Part shown: in pieces, positions 45,716-55,448 of the stretch
Position numbering within the stretch: the stretch's first letter is position 1
Layout of the letters: each line of letters begins with the position of its first letter
NCBI GenBank assembly: GCA_022925895.1
Contig: JAKSYS010000019.1
Coordinates: forward strand, 62,001 to 126,000
DNA length: 64,000 nucleotides
Reading direction: 5' to 3'
Source of the DNA: Fragilaria crotonensis
Taxonomy: Eukaryota; Bacillariophyta; Fragilariophyceae; Fragilariales; Fragilariaceae
The notes under the pieces: generated by a model
Told to the model about the DNA's origin: nothing
Seen by the model: only the letters and a program-made list of their open reading frames with translations
Database searches by the model: none
Program-made: the position numbers and the translations under genes

Positions 45716-46770
45716 AACTCGATGACGACTGGCTCCTCGAAAACCAGTCGCAAGAACGAGCCAATTTCCAATTGGCAATGTACGCAACGCATTTGGCAAC
45801 AGGATCGTCTCTCCACTGTCGAGCAATCAAGGCCAGCACGATTGCGAGTTACTTACATGACATCGCAACTTTTCTGGGTCGTTTCCGCCCGATTGACCCG
45901 CGTTTTATTTCCGCAGCCGACGCAGCACTCGCACCAGTGATCGCCAAGAAGGTAATTGCCGAACAACGACGATGGGAAATGGTCCCAAATCGACGCGAAC
46001 CATTTACAGTCGAGATGCATCTCGCCATCGCCAACCTTTCAAGTTCCCAAAAGGATGATTGTTGTCTGACTGCAGCTATGGCAAACTGGACGTTATGCAA
46101 CCTGTATGCAGGATGTCGCGGCATCGAGTGGGCACAAACCCAACTTATCCACCGACCCCTCAACACGTTCCACAAAAATCGATTCAAAAATGCATATGCA
46201 TTTACTTTGAACGATGTCGTGTGTTTCACCATAACTTCCTCTCCTCTAACCTTCGCGCAAGCTCTCGCAACCCCATCACGGGTCGAAAAAATCAAGCTGC
46301 GATTCGAAGAACAAAAAAATGGTGAGAATGGAGAGTGGAAATTGTTCACGCGTAACAACAGCAACACGAACCTATGTTTCGTATCGAATTTTTTACAAAT
46401 TCTTGCACGCCACAAGCGACTTGCAAATTCCTCCCCCACTCAGCCTCTGAGCGTGTACCGAGGTGAGGATGGAGTCGCATACAATATCACTACTGTCGAT
46501 ATTGATGCAACTCTCCGCACCGCCGCCGCTAAAGTATACAAACTCGACCCTATTGCGCATCGCGCAACACTTCAATTGTGGTCTTCCCATTCGTTACGCG
46601 TCGGCGCGTGTACCCTATTATATTCAAAAGGGTTTAGTGAGATGGAGATCAAGTATCTGTTGAGATGGAAAAGTAACGCTTTTATGACTTACCTGCGCAA
46701 TTTGGCCGTCACCTCCCGCCGACAAAACGACGCGGTGAACGACACAAGCGAAATACCTAATTTTGTGTAA
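45526..46770 (+). CDS. Tyrosine recombinase frame of the DIRS-like element
   Basis: The C-terminal half has a tyrosine recombinase signature: an Arg in CRGIEW, then HSLRVGACTLLYSKG (the H-x-x-R block) and a late Tyr in FMTYLRNL. It overlaps the RT/RNase H frame by about 190 bases, the arrangement the DIRS order commonly uses. Confidence 0.75.
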   Translation: MQTDISKGAEVAVLQLFPPQSRTLIMPGVQAVHRTLASKPASTKGARTIRNRRLHYFIFCFDMKLDDDWLLENQSQERANFQLAMYATHLATGSSLHCRAIKASTIASYLHDIATFLGRFRPIDPRFISAADAALAPVIAKKVIAEQRRWEMVPNRREPFTVEMHLAIANLSSSQKDDCCLTAAMANWTLCNLYAGCRGIEWAQTQLIHRPLNTFHKNRFKNAYAFTLNDVVCFTITSSPLTFAQALATPSRVEKIKLRFEEQKNGENGEWKLFTRNNSNTNLCFVSNFLQILARHKRLANSSPTQPLSVYRGEDGVAYNITTVDIDATLRTAAAKVYKLDPIAHRATLQLWSSHSLRVGACTLLYSKGFSEMEIKYLLRWKSNAFMTYLRNLAVTSRRQNDAVNDTSEIPNFV

Positions 46771-47607
46771 TACGATTTACCCTTTCGAACAGCGTTCGCA
46801 TGTGTATTAGCATTCCCGAGCAAGCAGAGCCACATCGGTGCCCACACCATGTGTTGTAATTAGCCCGAGCACATTCCTCTCGCCTGCATGCCTCGAGGTC
46901 CAGCGTTAGTATACGCTAAATTATCAAATTGCGCTGCGAACATAACGCATATGAAAACGTATGCCAATAAGATATAACGCATGCCCGGTACGCATCAAGC
47001 AACGCAGACGAGCAGGCAAACATCCTGCTCGAGTATGCCAGTACAGTCGCACGAGATCGTTTCATATGCCTGTCTTGTTGTCGTACTCAAACGAGTTTTA
47101 GCAACCCAACTGTTTCTACCATTTCAGCCGCTTGTTACGTTGTCGTGCTCAACGCAATTATAACAACCCGACTGAAACACAGAATAATTTCTTTTTTCCT
47201 TTTTTCCGGCTGTCTGCCGCCGCACGATATGGCCCCCAACCCTGCTACACTGCGTATAACAGCGTCAGCAGACGACACGGGCAGGCCAGTGCTTTAGTGA
47301 ACCATCCGGGAATCCGTTGGACTCCTCGGATACTCTAAAATCGTCATAGTCACTACGTTTTTTGCCCACTATGCTACTGTCACTACGTCATACTCGTAGA
47401 AGTACACATACGACAGTACCATGAATGCTCCATACGTAGTTGCTATGTGGTTACACTATTGCACAGCCATACCGTTCGACAGTGCAGTACAGCTGAGGCG
47501 ACTTCTGGGAATCCATAGGATTCCGGACTTTTGGAATACGTGTACGGTATGGTTTGTGCACGGTTGTGTGTACTGTTTGTACAGTTCAGTACTATACGCA
47601 AGTAGTG
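46771..47607. repeat. 3' flank of the DIRS-like element with tandem repeats
   Basis: Non-coding sequence after the recombinase frame. Two imperfect tandem units, offset 62 bp, share TTGTCGT(A/G)CTCAA (47078 and 47140) followed by an AACCC(A/G)ACTG tail. A DIRS element would be expected to have split or inverted repeats here, but no match to the 5' region was found by eye. From about 47400 it turns GTAC-rich. Confidence 0.45.
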
Positions 47608-47805
47608 CAGTACCCCAGAGTGGTCATACTCCGTAACAGACGCACGCACTGACGCAACTACGTATATGCAAATCTTACCGACATCGCTTACGGAGTACTC
47701 CAGTATGCATGTAGTACTCGTATGACATGTATACTCCGAGTATGAGACAGTATTCATTTGATCCAGTACCCCAGAGTGGTCATACTCCGTAACAGACGCA
47801 CGCAC
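47608..47805. repeat. Perfect 42-bp direct repeat in a GTAC-rich spacer
   Basis: The same 42 bases, starting CAGTACCCCAGAGTGG, occur at 47608-47649 and 47764-47805, offset by 156 bp. The sequence between is GTAC-rich. No gene is present. Confidence 0.9.
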
Positions 47806-48020
47806 GCACACAATTAATTTATAATATAGTAGGATATACCATGGTACTGTACTCCAGTACATAGATATCGGAGGGACTATGTTCCAGTACTGGGTATCTA
47901 CAGTATACAGTACAAGTACTACGTATCCAAAACGAGGGTGAACTCCGATGTCTACTCCCGTACTACCGGTAGAGCACAAGTTGGTTGCGATGTCGAAAAT
48001 GAATCTCTTCACCGAGAAAA

Positions 48021-49116
48021 CTTAATGTCTATATATTTCGATCTATTTAGAATCTATATCGAAGATATACTTATCGATACATGTACACATTTATGTAGCT
48101 TCGTTTCGACGTCATCGATACGAACCCCTCAGTGCAATTACAATCTCATCCCATGTGTATCCAATATGACTTACTTGGGGTAACTGGGGTCTACGAGGGT
48201 GCATTTTGAATGCATGTCGACGGAGCCGCGCCCAAATCCGAATTTGAAAGCCACGGGAGTTACGTATGTCTCCTACACGCGTACGTAGAAATGGTACTCA
48301 AACTACGGGTATCGTACACATTGTGAAAACTGATCACACAAATACTCCACAATTGCAATTTGGCCGAATGCACCCTCAACTGCAGACAATCTGCATGTAA
48401 TATCTCTGTAGTTCATTAATTAACTTACTTTCCATTCTGTGTCTGTATTGCATGTAGCAATTACAGTCAGTTGTAGTAACTGTGGGAATGAAACTTGTTG
48501 TTTTTGATAGATATTCAATGCATTTTTTGACAGGGAACCAGGACAACAACAATTTTAACAGGAGGCTACCGGTATCAACGTACTGTAGGTTTCACAATCG
48601 AGTACTGCGCTACTGGACCACCTGAGTACCTTGCATAGAATCTACGGTGTACTACTCCGCATTTCTAATGTATTTTCGAACGTATAGTGCTATACTACAG
48701 TACTCCCTTAAATCATTGAACGCGGTGTTGTACAACAGTACCGGTAGTACCATAAGCCATTTGCTGACAGATGACATCGACTCGTAGACTTTGAGTAATA
48801 AGCGGTTGTAGGTTTGTCTTCAAAATATTTGAGGGGTCGATTTGGAGTTTACCAACCCAGATTATAAACGGCGTAAGCATACCGGCAACGTACACAAGTA
48901 TGTTACACATCCGCCATGTATGTCAAACAAAAATTCGGCAACCGGGCCAGCGCCGATCTTGCGAACAGCCGAGTTTTTGAGCTGTCTGATTGGTGAAAAT
49001 CGAAGACGGGATGACGTCTATGGGGCTGAAGGACAAATGAAGATAAATGTATACAAAAGTGTTTACTTTTATATTCGATATAGATTCTAAATAGATCGAA
49101 ATATATAGACATTAAG
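48021..49116. repeat. Perfect 43-bp inverted repeat bracketing 1.1 kb
   Basis: The arms lie at 48021-48063 and 49074-49116 and are exact reverse complements over 43 bases, starting CTTAATGTCTATATATTTCG. Weaker similarity continues outward: CGAGGGTGAA at the right, and again upstream at 47934-47943 on the left. The interior has no coding frame I trust. No clear target-site duplication was found. It may be a foldback-type element or an inverted local duplication. The right arm ends 95 bases before the arsH start. Confidence 0.75.
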
Positions 49117-49210
49117 CTTTCTCCTCTTCACCCTCGTCTCGATCGTTCTTCCCACATCCCGTGTATCTCTTGTCGTATGCTTCAGTCCAAGCACAAAATC
49201 ACGGAGATCT

Positions 49211-50080
49211 ATGTCACGTCTATTTTCTACTGAACAGAGTTGCAACGTATGGTCGTACGCAGATCCAGTTGCGTTTGCAAATCTGGAGCATGTTGGCTAC
49301 TCCTCAGAATGTGATCCTGTAACCCACACAGGTGGGTGGCTACCTCATCGTGCTAGTCACCAGAGCGAAGGCTGCTGGATTCAAGAACATGTTGTTGGTA
49401 AAATTACCAAGTATGAATACTCTCAATTGCCCATTGGTCGCCCGCCTAAACTTCTAATTCTCTATGGGTCCCTACGTGAGACGTCCTTCAGCCGCAAGCT
49501 AGGGCTCGAGTTTGCGCGGCTATTCGAAGTTCTGGGCTGCGATGTTCGAGTTTACAATCCTCGAGGCTTACCAGTTCGTGATCCTTCTTTTGAGGATCAC
49601 ATCAAAGTGCAGGAGCTTCGTGCACTAACACAATGGTCGGATGGTCACGTTTGGATTTCGCCCGAAATGCATGGCACCATCACCGGCGTGTTCAAAAATC
49701 AAATTGACTGGATCCCGCTCAATACTGGTTCCGTTCGACCCACCCAGGGCCGAACTTGTCTGGTTGCTCAGGTTAATGGTGGTAGCCAATCCTTCAATGC
49801 TGTCAACGCCCTTCGTATCCTGGCCCGATGGATGCGTATGCCATGCTGTACGAACCAATCGTCGATTGCCAAAGCGTGGATGGAATTCGACGAGGCTGGT
49901 CGCATGAAAGAGTCGGATTTTCGAGATCGAGTCGTCGATTGTGCAGAGGAAATGGCCAAGTTTACCGCCCTCATGACTCCGGCAGCGGGCGATTTGAATA
50001 ATCGATTCAGTGAACGGAAAGAATTGGAAAAGGAAGGAAAGCTTTTGACTCAAGCGGAAAAGGAAGCAGCGAAGGCATAA
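49211..50080 (+). CDS. arsH: ArsH-type NADPH:FMN oxidoreductase
   Basis: ArsH is a flavodoxin-like FMN enzyme that oxidises trivalent organoarsenicals and reduces azo dyes and quinones with NADPH. The 289-residue product, longer than most at the N-terminus, shows LLILYGSLRETSFSRKLG (the FMN phosphate-binding loop, residues about 81-98), CDVRVYNPRGLPVRD, then SPEMHGTITGVFKNQIDWIPL and RPTQGRTCLVAQVNGGSQSFNAVN, all strong ArsH signatures, and a final FDEAGRMKESDFRDRVVD. The first 78 residues have no match in bacterial ArsH; DPVTHTGGWLPHRA inside them is shared with the decayed copy at 50416. No plastid or secretory peptide is evident. The absence of introns and the accessory setting suit an origin by lateral transfer from bacteria, an inference. 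Its second copy lies about 340 bases downstream. Confidence 0.9.
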   Translation: MSRLFSTEQSCNVWSYADPVAFANLEHVGYSSECDPVTHTGGWLPHRASHQSEGCWIQEHVVGKITKYEYSQLPIGRPPKLLILYGSLRETSFSRKLGLEFARLFEVLGCDVRVYNPRGLPVRDPSFEDHIKVQELRALTQWSDGHVWISPEMHGTITGVFKNQIDWIPLNTGSVRPTQGRTCLVAQVNGGSQSFNAVNALRILARWMRMPCCTNQSSIAKAWMEFDEAGRMKESDFRDRVVDCAEEMAKFTALMTPAAGDLNNRFSERKELEKEGKLLTQAEKEAAKA

Positions 50081-50415
50081 CATATTCTCCCCCTGGCGCT
50101 GGTTGAATCTGCCCGTTAGGTTTGTTCTTAAAGCGCCTCATCCGCTGACTGGGTTTTCGGCGCGTCTGGGTGACTCGGCTCATTGAACGTTACTAGGCAT
50201 GCGACCTGTCTTATGGGGATTAGTTTCTTGCGTTTTAACAGCATAACAAGAATAACAATCAAGTCGGTTTGATGCAAGCCTCCGAATGTTGAGGTGGTTG
50301 TAACAGCTTCTTGACGAATGCAGTACAGAATAAAGCTGTTGGCAATCCCATCCCAACATCGCGCCCGTTGCATTTTGGACTGGACAAGGTGCAACCATCG
50401 GGCATCCTAGTTACA
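50081..50415. other. Spacer between arsH and its decayed copy
   Basis: About 335 bases, probably the arsH 3' region. It contains no frame or structure I recognise. Confidence 0.4.
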
Positions 50416-51168
50416 CGATGGAGAGTGACCCACTCACTCAAGTCGGTGGATGGCTGGCCTATTTGTGCCCCCTGACAACCTTCCGGTAAGGGCGGATGTG
50501 TCCCCTATTGTCGCAACAAGTATAGACGAGGTCACGAAATACGACTTGAACTGTAGACGTCTGTCGCAATCCCATCTGCGACCCACCTCGTTCATTTGCC
50601 AGCTTGCGTAGGATGCGATGTGCGCGTGTGCAAGATATGAAGGGTTTGGCCCTACAAGGTTTGGAAAAAGATCCGAAACTATGGCAACCTTGGGCATTGA
50701 TCTGAAAAAGAGCATCGTGATGCCATGGAATCGCATCAGATGCTTTTTTGCGGCTCGATCGTTGACGACCTGCACCGACTACGATCGTTCACTCTAGGCC
50801 ACGGTGCGGGGTTGATCCAAAAACGCATGGTTCGATAATGAGAGAGGGTTTAAGAATCAAAATGGTTCCCCCAATACACAAGCTCAGCACGTCCCAAGTA
50901 GGGCCGCATGTGTAGCGGTCGTAGAAGTGAGCGAGAAAAGCAAATCGTCCAATGGCTTTTGGCACGTAGGTTGCGCATGCCTTGCAGTATCAAACAATCG
51001 TGCCTGTGGGAAAGACGTGGACGCTTGGAGTTAGACGAAGAGACAAGTCACACGAGAGAGTTGGAGGTTCGGTACCGTAAGGTGGATTGTGCTGAACCAT
51101 GGGTACAGTTCACTGCTATCATGATGCCCGCAGGTGATAAGTTAACAGATTGCAACCCCGAGCGCTAG
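50416..51168 (+). pseudogene. Decayed duplicate of arsH
   Basis: Segments of this stretch match arsH in order but in changing frames. SDPLTQVGGWL near 50420 matches the intact N-terminal DPVTHTGGWL. GCDVRV near 50610 matches the intact GCDVRVYNPRG and is soon followed by a stop. KNQN near 50856 parallels FKNQIDW. From 50908 an 86-residue open frame keeps LARRLRMPC, DCAEPWVQFTAIMMPAGD and the final ER, against LARWMRMPC and DCAEEMAKFTALMTPAAGD in the intact gene. It contains several frameshifts and at least one stop and is not expected to make protein. It most likely arose by tandem duplication and then decay. Confidence 0.75.
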
Positions 51169-51324
51169 GGAACGGGGAAAGAGGGAGTTTATAAACCAAA
51201 AAGACGACGAAAGACTGACGGATCGTCGTAAAACATGACGCACGTCCATTATTGTTATCGTGTTATCGTACGTTGGCGCCATGGAATTATGGTGGCTCGG
51301 GTCACAATTGTTCTCACTTTTGAC

Positions 51325-52896
51325 CTAGCATTTCTCGCCAGCTTGAGATGGTCGGCGATCCGAATGGTGTGGCGGGGAAGAACGGAGTTCCAGTAGCCGA
51401 GTTGATGCCCTCGCTTCCAGGAGTCTGTGTTGCTTGTACAGTACAGCTTCATCAACACCGCCAGCCCGAGGACGGTCGGGATCGGGATTCAGAATCTGAT
51501 AGGATTTGAAACAAATCCAAAGCCATAGAACAACCCAAAAAATTGGAATCGCCAGAAGCAGCATGATTGGAACGAACAAGGGAATTATCATGAGTCGGAG
51601 AAGCGATAAAACAGAACTCTCGACTTGGAAACTCCTTGAATCAAAGGCCCGATGACGTGCAAATCCCCGATTGTCGGTCGGAAATTGCTGATGACGCGAA
51701 AAGTGGCCTAGAAGGCGATCCTTTTCAACCCACTGTTTGTCTAACCAAGACGAGTCCTGCAGAACTTCATCCATGCTGTATCTCTTTATACGAATATGGA
51801 ACTCTTGCGGTTTCCGCAGAATACACCATAGTTTGTAGATAGACAACGCAGCGGCGGATCGGGTTGTCCCATCGTACCCTCGATAGGCGATCGTCACATC
51901 GTACACAACTGGACTAGACTCTCTGAGACTTTCTAACGATGCATTGAATCCAGTAGTTCTCGGTAGCAGTAAATGTTTCAGCTGAGGTCTGCCTTCGCGT
52001 CTTGCGAATTCGTTGCTCTTCGCAAGAACAGCCTTATGGTCTGTCGTATCGTGAAGGGACCAGGCTTCAGGAAAGAGTAAAAGATGCACTGGAGTACCAT
52101 TGGTCTCCGCAAATGATTTAAGGAGAGAAAACAGGTCTGCTCGGTCTTCAATATAGTTGTTTTCATTCAAGATGGGAAATTCGAGAAGGGTATGTAGCAT
52201 TTGTGCTGATGCTGACAATAGAAATGGCGCACTGCCATGCCCATTCCAGCTACCATTCCTTGAACTGTTTCCATTCTTCCCGCCACACATAGCTTGTCTC
52301 GTAAATGTAACGGTCTTGTTTAGTTGCGAAGGCGATCCCTCTGATCGTGATACCAAAGCAGCAGACGATCCGCCGGCACTGTTGGTCCTTTTCTGAGCGT
52401 GTACTTGAAGGTACTCATTTCTCAGGAATACCTTTATACTTCCCCGCAATCCTACGCAACGTCCCAGCATGAGGATGGACCACCAGTCTCCATCCATAAC
52501 GTGATTGCAGACAAACAGTGAGGTTCCGACGGCAGCAGGAACATCGGAGTCGCCTGTTAGGTAGAGGCGCATATTGGGCAACAGCAGAGTCATTGCATCA
52601 AGAAAGGACGCACAGCCGAGGGTAGAAGCCAGTCGTCTATAGAAGGACTGAGAAAAGGGCCGTATTGTCATGTATAAGATCAACACCAGCAATGCCAAAC
52701 CAGTGGTGCATCCCAGGGCAGCGAAGGCGCAAACAACGCCAACAACTTTTTGAACAAAGGACTCCTCTTCTTCTATGATTTCTGAACGTTCGCTCCCATT
52801 AATCCCCGAAAGAAGCGAGGGATGGGAGCGACTATTAGGTTGGTGGGTTCGAAGATCATCCAAAGATGGATGCCGGGGCTGCCGTATTCCGTTCAT
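51325..52896 (-). CDS. Membrane lysophospholipid/LPA acyltransferase (LPLAT family)
   Basis: An LPLAT/PlsC-family acyltransferase, about 523 residues, most like the AGPAT5/LCLAT1 branch. It transfers an acyl chain from acyl-CoA to a lysophospholipid in a membrane, probably the ER. Visible features are an N-terminal membrane helix (VVGVVCAFAALGCTTGLALLV), motif I VCNHVMDGDWW (family NHxxxxDW), the later motif LLFPEAWS (FPEG-like, here with Ala for Gly), LLLPRTTGF (close to the PRTTGF of AGPAT5) and a C-terminal hydrophobic pair (LLRLMIIPLFVPIMLLLAIPIFW). Its loop before LLEFPILNE is longer than usual. The frame upstream has only a TTG, so I chose the ATG at 52896. The exact substrate cannot be told. 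Confidence 0.8.
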   Translation of the reverse strand: MNGIRQPRHPSLDDLRTHQPNSRSHPSLLSGINGSERSEIIEEEESFVQKVVGVVCAFAALGCTTGLALLVLILYMTIRPFSQSFYRRLASTLGCASFLDAMTLLLPNMRLYLTGDSDVPAAVGTSLFVCNHVMDGDWWSILMLGRCVGLRGSIKVFLRNEYLQVHAQKRTNSAGGSSAALVSRSEGSPSQLNKTVTFTRQAMCGGKNGNSSRNGSWNGHGSAPFLLSASAQMLHTLLEFPILNENNYIEDRADLFSLLKSFAETNGTPVHLLLFPEAWSLHDTTDHKAVLAKSNEFARREGRPQLKHLLLPRTTGFNASLESLRESSPVVYDVTIAYRGYDGTTRSAAALSIYKLWCILRKPQEFHIRIKRYSMDEVLQDSSWLDKQWVEKDRLLGHFSRHQQFPTDNRGFARHRAFDSRSFQVESSVLSLLRLMIIPLFVPIMLLLAIPIFWVVLWLWICFKSYQILNPDPDRPRAGGVDEAVLYKQHRLLEARASTRLLELRSSPPHHSDRRPSQAGEKC

Positions 52897-53722
52897 CACA
52901 TGCGAGGCATTCAAGATATGTTCCAATAAAGAAAGAAACTCAAACAATGCGTGCCTGCTGCATGAAAAACATGAAGATGAAGTGAAGATTTCATAGCTGG
53001 CTAATATGACACGTCGTTTCGCAGATCGAAACGTGTGGGAAAACAGGTGACGCGCGTACTCTGGACAGCATGAAAAACTGCTCTGTTAGGAGTGGTGACG
53101 ATGTTACGACACGCAAAGAACAGCGTCACCTCTCTGTTAATAATTGGAGCCAACATGTCTTTCAGTCCACTCCGCCCATTTGTGGGATTCCCAATCGACC
53201 TTACAGACCTTCCACACTACTTGTACCGGTAGCGCTACTAGAAGGGACCAGCTACCGGAAGTTTTCTACTGGAGTTCCTCTTTGTGACTGTAGCGTAGGT
53301 CTACTCAGAGTTCCCCGAGTTCCGAGTCGTATGTCGTACTGTCATACTGTCAGATGTGGAATATCCGCTCGGATGCATGACGGACTGAACTTCGTTGCCA
53401 GTAGCCAGTAGTACTCCTCACTCCTCAGTGGACTACTGTACTTGTACGGGTACTCTTAGAATTAGTACCGTTACTCTTAGAATTTAGAAGGGAGCAAGTA
53501 CTGGTACAAGTACCAGTTGCAATACTGCAGTAGCATATGCTTATCATTGTAACTTGGTAACAAAACAACAAGAAAGCACAAGAAGAGTCGTAGGTCGTAG
53601 CACCCCTCCTTTCCGAGCAAACAAAAGTACATTTGTCACTTGAATGCTGGAACTGGACGTCGGAGCGTTTCAGTAATATAGTAGTCCAGAAACATCGTGG
53701 TGATTGTTAGTAGAAGCGTCGC
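52897..53722. other. GTAC-rich spacer
   Basis: The upstream region of the acyltransferase gene and the 3' side of the epimerase gene. From about 53220 to 53540 it is dense in GTAC, TACCGGTA and AGTACTC-type motifs. No gene is seen. Confidence 0.5.
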
Positions 53723-54540
53723 TTATTTCTCCTCCTTATCAGATCGCAACTTCGACAGCTCTTCGTCTGCCTTGCCATTCCCGTGCTTTTCAACACTTCG
53801 TTGCATGACCGAAATATTGTAGGCCATATCCTCTGCTTTGTAAACGCCGGATCCTGAAACAATCATGTTGGCGCCAGCCTCGGCTGCCAATTGAACAGTC
53901 TCAGGCTTGACACCCCCGTCAACTTCAATATTCATGTCTGGGTATTTCTCACGCAGGGTCTTGACCTTGGACATCACATCTTTGATGAACGATTGCCCAC
54001 CCTTACCAGGATATACTGACATGACGAGTGCCACATCAATTTGATCGGCATATTGGAGAATGCCTTCGACCGGAGTGTCGGGTGACACGCACAAACCGAC
54101 TTGCATGCCATGAGCCTTGATGGAATCAATCACCTCCTGGGTCATGCCACGTGGTTCAGTGGCTTCGTAGTGAAATGTGTAACATAGGGACCCGCCCGCC
54201 TTGGACACGGCTTCAACCCACTTTTCTGGCTCGGACGTCATCATGTGACAATCGAAATGAACGTCAGGAACATGCTTTCGCAAGCACTGAATCACGTAAG
54301 GTCCGAAGGAAATATTTGGAACGAAATGGCCGTCCATCACGTCCAAATGAAGGTCTGTACCAAAAATGAGAACGGTCCATGAATCATCGGATTGATCAAC
54401 AGCTTCTTGTTGGGTGCCAGTTGGCAACATCACTTACACTTGGCCCCCGCAGTGAGAGCTCTCTTTGCCTCGTCAGCAAGACATGCTAGATCACAGTCCA
54501 GCACGGACGGGCCGATAAGTGCTGGGCAACAATGGTACAT
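53723..54540 (-). CDS. RPE: Ribulose-phosphate 3-epimerase
   Basis: It interconverts ribulose 5-phosphate and xylulose 5-phosphate in the pentose phosphate pathway. Two exons, 54540-54438 and 54354-53723, flank an 83-base intron (54355-54437, GTAAGT...TACAG); splicing rebuilds [21 protein letters not shown], a hallmark of the family. Other motifs are HLDVMDGHF (metal His and Asp), FDCHMM (metal His), VMSVYPGKGGQSF, IEVDGGVKPET (metal Asp) and NMIVSGSGVYKAED for phosphate binding. About 244 residues, near the usual 220-230, with a charged tail. The ATG at 54540 is preceded by a stop in frame and there is no targeting peptide, so this is probably the cytosolic form. Confidence 0.93.
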
Positions 54541-55448
54541 GGTCGCGCGTGGTGAGGGTTAGTCAGTTCTGTTAGAAAATAGATTTGGGGACAACAGGCA
54601 ATGGCTGTGGACGCGACCATGGAATTGTGAGTGATGGGTGGAATCTTGGAATCACAAGGTGGAATCCATAACACTCATACACCAATACATTAATTTCCAA
54701 TATTCTCCCTTTCAACCATGTTCAACAGTACGAGTACAAACAGTACAGTAGTACGAAATACCGGTAGTAATGAGGCCTGAGTCCTGAGCGTGAGTAATGA
54801 CTTGGATTCCGTACTACTGCACTTTTCAAATGAGAACGATAAGGAATACGTCGTATGCATATGCATAGAGAATAGAGAGAGAGACGGCTGCCAGCAGGGC
54901 CTGGGTAGAGTCCAAGTATCATTGAAGGAATAAACGAAGATCTTAGCCCTAGAAAATAAAATGGATTAATCGTTAAAGTCCGCAAAACTTGGGTGAAGTT
55001 GCCAAGTTTCAAGCGGCGAGATAGGAAGAAGAGTGCGTAGTACCAGCAAGACTATCTGATGCTCTCGTTAACCATTAATTACGTGGAGTACATCACAGCT
55101 AGAGCAGCTCGGTTGGACAACGTACGTCACACGTGGCTACATGGTAGACGACAAAAGACAAGGAATTCGCAAACATGTTTGTCCTGGTCCACCGCAACTG
55201 TCATTAACTAGCCCCCGTGCTACACCCAGATCCCTACCCAGCAAAGTCGCGCTACTCAGCATGATCACCTTCCTGTGCTGCGGTGCGCTTGCCGGGATTG
55301 CATGCCAAATCCCAAGACATGACCGCGATTCAAAGTCATTCGCTTGTTCGAGCCGAATGGAACACAAATGCATTTGCTCTCACGCGCACGCTCATCGATT
55401 GTCTGGAATCTCCATGAGAATAATTCACATCGCCATCATTTTCAGTAT
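54541..55448. other. Intergenic spacer, no gene seen
   Basis: The promoter side of the epimerase gene, then the 3' side of the NUFIP1-like gene. 54720-54790 is GTAC-rich. A 108-codon plus-strand frame (55141-55467) has no recognisable content and overlaps the NUFIP1-like end, so I do not call it. Confidence 0.5.

Larger units (their letters stand above)
40262..46770 (+). mobile_element. DIRS-order tyrosine-recombinase retrotransposon
   Basis: A retroelement in which a Gag-like open frame (about 40301-42763), a short middle frame (42817-43377), a reverse transcriptase plus RNase H frame (43349-45715) and a tyrosine recombinase frame (45526-46770) follow in order with overlaps. A recombinase in place of a DDE integrase is the defining trait of the DIRS order (DIRS, PAT and Ngaro groups). 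The coding part looks nearly whole, with at most one or two possible breaks; overlapping frames are normal in this order. I see no methyltransferase-like part. Terminal repeats could not be matched end to end, so the true limits lie outside these coordinates. It looks fairly recent, as long frames persist. Confidence 0.8.

Noticed and set aside
48198-48376. A small inverted repeat GAGGGTGCATT...AATGCACCCTC
   Set aside because: Only 11 bases match and no target duplication is seen, so it may be chance.
53070-53411. A 113-codon frame in the GTAC-rich spacer
   Set aside because: Its composition follows the repeat-rich DNA and there is no homology or conserved motif.
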